Shown one piece after another: positions 61,836 through 64,000 of a stretch of 64,000 bases of DNA. The notes under the pieces are model-generated. The model was not told the origin of the DNA. It made no database searches and saw only the letters and a list, made by a program, of their open reading frames with translations. Position numbers and translations under genes: made by a program. This DNA comes from Prosthecomicrobium sp. N25 (GTDB taxonomy: Bacteria > Pseudomonadota > Alphaproteobacteria > Rhizobiales > Ancalomicrobiaceae): assembly GCF_037203705.1 (NCBI RefSeq), contig NZ_JBBCAT010000001.1, positions 1,399,418 to 1,463,417 of the forward strand. Reading direction: 5' to 3'. Each line of letters opens with the position of its first letter. Within the stretch, counting starts at the first letter, position 1.

Positions 61836-63920
61836 ATGGCCGGGGACAAGGTCAATATCCTGCTCGTCGACGACCAGCCGGCGAAGCTGCTGTCCTACGA
61901 GGTGATCCTCGGCGAGCTCGGCGAGACGCTTGTGACGGCGTCCTCCGCCCGGGAGGCGCTCGAGCACCTGCTGAAGTCGGACTTCGCCGTCGTGCTCATC
62001 GACGTGTGCATGCCGGAGCTCGACGGCTTCGAGCTCGCCGCGATGATCCGCGAGCATCCCCGCTTCGAGCAGACCGCCATCATCTTCGTCTCGGCGATCA
62101 TGATGACCGACCTCGACCGGCTGCGCGGCTATGCGGCCGGGGCGGTCGACTACGTCCCCGTGCCGGTCGTGCCGGAGGTGTTGCGCGCCAAGGTCCGGGT
62201 CTTCGCGGAACTGCACCGCAAGACCCGCCAGCTCGAACGGCTGAACGACGAGCTCGAACGGCGCGTCGCGGAGCGGACGGCGGAGCTCGAGGCGTCCAAC
62301 GCCCGTCTTATCGACAGCGAGCGGCGGCGCACCCTGGCGCTCGCAGCGGGGCGGATGGGCTCCTGGGACTGGGACATCGCCGCCGGCGAGATGACCTGGG
62401 ACGAAGGCCAGCACCGGATCTTCGGCACCTTCCCGCTCGGCTTCAAGCCGACGCCGCAGAGCGCCTGGCACTTCGTCCATCCCGACGACCGCCCGCACCT
62501 GGAGGCGTTCATCGAGCACGCGCTGCGGGACGCCACCCCCTTCGACGTGGAGGTGAGGATCCGGCTCCTGTCGGGAGAGACGCGCTGGATCATGATCTCG
62601 GCCGCGCCGACCTTCGACGGCGAGGGCCGGCCGCAGCGGCTCAGCGGTGTCATCCTCGACATCACCACGCGCAAGACCGCCGAGGAGGAGCTACAGCGGC
62701 TCAACGAGGATCTGGAGCACCGCATCGAGGAGCGCACGCGCGAACGCGAGGAGGCGCTCGCCAAGCTGTTCGAGGCGCAGAAGCTCGACACCATCGGCCA
62801 GCTCACCGGCGGCGTCGCGCACGATTTCAACAACCTGCTGATGGCGATCCTCGGCAGCCTCGAGCTGATGCGCAAGCGCACGCCGGAGGACTCGCCGATC
62901 TCCCGCCTGATCGAGAACGCCACCCGCGGCGCCGAGCGCGGGCGCACCCTGACCCAGCGGCTCCTCGCCTTCGCGCGCCGGCAGGAGCTGAAGCCGGAGG
63001 CGGTCGACCTCAAGGGCCTGATCCTCGGCATGGAGGAACTCCTGAAGCGCGCGCTTGGCCCTGTGATCACGGTTGATCGTCAGATCCCGGACGGCCTCGC
63101 CCCGGCGCGGGTCGACGCCAACCAGCTCGAACTCTCGCTCCTGAACCTCGCCCTCAACGCCCGCGACGCCATGCCGAACGGCGGCACCCTGACGATTCGG
63201 GCCGCCAGCGAGACCGTGTCCGGGCAGGACGGGCGGGACGGGCTGGCCCCGGGCGAATACCTGCGAATCTGCGTTCACGACACGGGGCTCGGCATGGACG
63301 AGGCGACGCTCGCCCGCGCCACCGAACCCTTCTTCACCACGAAGGGGCTCGGCAAGGGGACCGGCCTCGGTCTCTCCATGGTCCACGGGCTCGCCGCCCA
63401 GTCCGGCGGCAAGCTGGTGCTGTCGAGCCGGGCCGGCGAGGGCACGACCGTGAACCTGTGGCTTCCGCGGGCGGAGCCTGCCGCAGCGAGCCCGCGTCCG
63501 CAGGCGTCTACCGCCGCGGCTCCGAACTTCCAGGAGCGCCGGACCGTGCTTCTCGTCGACGACGACCCCCTGGTGCTGTCGGGCACCAGCGCCATGCTGG
63601 AGGACCTCGGCCACGAGGTGATCGAGAGCGAATCGGGTCAGTCGGCGCTGGCCATCCTGAGCGAGGGGCGCCCGGTCGACCTCGTCATCACCGACCATGC
63701 CATGCCGGGGATGACCGGGGTCGACCTGGCCCGCAGGATACGGCAGTCGCGGCCGGACCTCGCCATCGTGCTCGCCACCGGCTACGCGGAGATTCCAGCC
63801 GACTCCGGCGAGGACGCCTCCGACATCGCCAAGCTCGCCAAGCCCTACCGCCTCGAGGAACTGGCGGCCGCCATCGACGCCGCCTGGCGCGCCCGCGCCG
63901 AGATCCGCGCGGCCGTCTGA
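61836..63920 (+). CDS. hybrid histidine kinase REC-PAS-HK-REC
   Basis: A 694-residue soluble kinase, ATG 61836 with AGGAA upstream; it begins 32 bases after the poly-HAMP kinase. An N-terminal receiver (NILLVDDQPAKLLSYE, VVLIDVCMPELDGFE) is followed by a coiled coil, a PAS domain of the PAS_3 type (GRMGSWDWDIAAGEMTWDE), HisKA (GGVAHDFNNLLMAILGS), HATPase (NLALNARDAMPNGG, DTGLGMDE, GKGTGLGLSMVHG) and a final receiver (VLLVDDDPLVLSG, LVITDHAMPGMTGVD). Receiver-first kinases accept phosphate from another kinase, so it may sit downstream of the preceding protein. Confidence 0.93.
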   Translation: MAGDKVNILLVDDQPAKLLSYEVILGELGETLVTASSAREALEHLLKSDFAVVLIDVCMPELDGFELAAMIREHPRFEQTAIIFVSAIMMTDLDRLRGYAAGAVDYVPVPVVPEVLRAKVRVFAELHRKTRQLERLNDELERRVAERTAELEASNARLIDSERRRTLALAAGRMGSWDWDIAAGEMTWDEGQHRIFGTFPLGFKPTPQSAWHFVHPDDRPHLEAFIEHALRDATPFDVEVRIRLLSGETRWIMISAAPTFDGEGRPQRLSGVILDITTRKTAEEELQRLNEDLEHRIEERTREREEALAKLFEAQKLDTIGQLTGGVAHDFNNLLMAILGSLELMRKRTPEDSPISRLIENATRGAERGRTLTQRLLAFARRQELKPEAVDLKGLILGMEELLKRALGPVITVDRQIPDGLAPARVDANQLELSLLNLALNARDAMPNGGTLTIRAASETVSGQDGRDGLAPGEYLRICVHDTGLGMDEATLARATEPFFTTKGLGKGTGLGLSMVHGLAAQSGGKLVLSSRAGEGTTVNLWLPRAEPAAASPRPQASTAAAPNFQERRTVLLVDDDPLVLSGTSAMLEDLGHEVIESESGQSALAILSEGRPVDLVITDHAMPGMTGVDLARRIRQSRPDLAIVLATGYAEIPADSGEDASDIAKLAKPYRLEELAAAIDAAWRARAEIRAAV

Positions 63921-63953
63921 GAGGACGAGCGGGGCGGCCCCCGAGCGTCCCGT

Positions 63954-64000
63954 TCACGCCGCCAGTTCGGCGGCGCGCATCAGGTCCTCGGTGAAGCGGC
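63954..64000 (-). CDS. 3' end of an unidentified gene
   Basis: On the minus strand the last bases read RFTEDLMRAAELAA then TGA (63954-63956). The 14 residues are too few to identify a family. The gene would be convergent with the second kinase gene, 33 bases from its stop. A hairpin GCCGCC-AGTTC-GGCGGC overlaps its final codons. Confidence 0.45.
   Translation of the reverse strand, partial: RFTEDLMRAAELAA

Overview
The window is very GC-rich alphaproteobacterial DNA, most likely from the Hyphomicrobiales (Rhizobiales). The main clues are a class 3 (Rhizobium etli ReAV type) asparaginase, a hutIHGUD operon with a HutC repressor, a SARP-like regulator, a poly-HAMP hybrid kinase, and REP-like palindromes of the GTCATSCCGG...CCGGSATGAC type. 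No tRNA, rRNA, CRISPR array or intact insertion sequence was seen. Genus and species cannot be fixed from the sequence alone.

Layout. 1-5.3 kb: the start of an unidentified gene, an acyl-CoA synthetase, a TadG-like von Willebrand factor A protein with a clear terminator, and a class III aminotransferase. 5.4-14 kb: histidine utilisation genes hutI-hutH-hutG-hutU-hutD, with REP-like repeats between hutH and hutG. The hutC repressor is separated from them by an AT-richer predicted-ATPase gene broken by one in-frame TAG. 14.4-18.1 kb: an orphan YcaO-domain protein, a SARP/BTAD-TPR regulator and a YnfA-type membrane protein. 18.2-24.2 kb: an animal-type haem peroxidase with a small partner, a lytic transglycosylase, a secreted protein, MsrB, a PaaI-type thioesterase and a small unknown. 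24.4-31.3 kb: fba and rpe (sugar phosphate metabolism), a cupredoxin-fold protein lacking copper ligands, a small secreted protein, a cytochrome c beside a PQQ-type sugar dehydrogenase, the asparaginase and a short unknown.

31.3-54.9 kb is a large surface-polysaccharide locus. It holds two sulfotransferase-like proteins and three glycosyltransferases. One sulfotransferase and one glycosyltransferase share a short FDxxYYL/NPDV-type repeat. It also has a methyltransferase, an AGE-family epimerase, a GDP-heptose/6-deoxyheptose pathway (gmhA, an Fcl-like reductase, a 4,6-dehydratase, hddA, and a fused hddC-gmhB), dTDP-rhamnose genes rfbCBDA, manB and manC, and an ABC-2 export permease without its ATPase. 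The parts fit a sulfated or otherwise modified polysaccharide containing rhamnose, mannose-derived sugar and (deoxy)heptose.

55.4-63.9 kb encodes two soluble sensor kinases in tandem. The first has eleven near-identical 92-residue HAMP-type repeats, then GAF, kinase and three receiver domains. The second is REC-PAS-kinase-REC. The last bases hold the 3' end of an unidentified minus-strand gene.

The most unusual items are the orphan YcaO/SARP pair, the repeat module shared between a sulfotransferase and a glycosyltransferase, the hddC-gmhB fusion in a deoxyheptose route, the eleven-unit HAMP array, and two repeat families that sit together at two separated loci.
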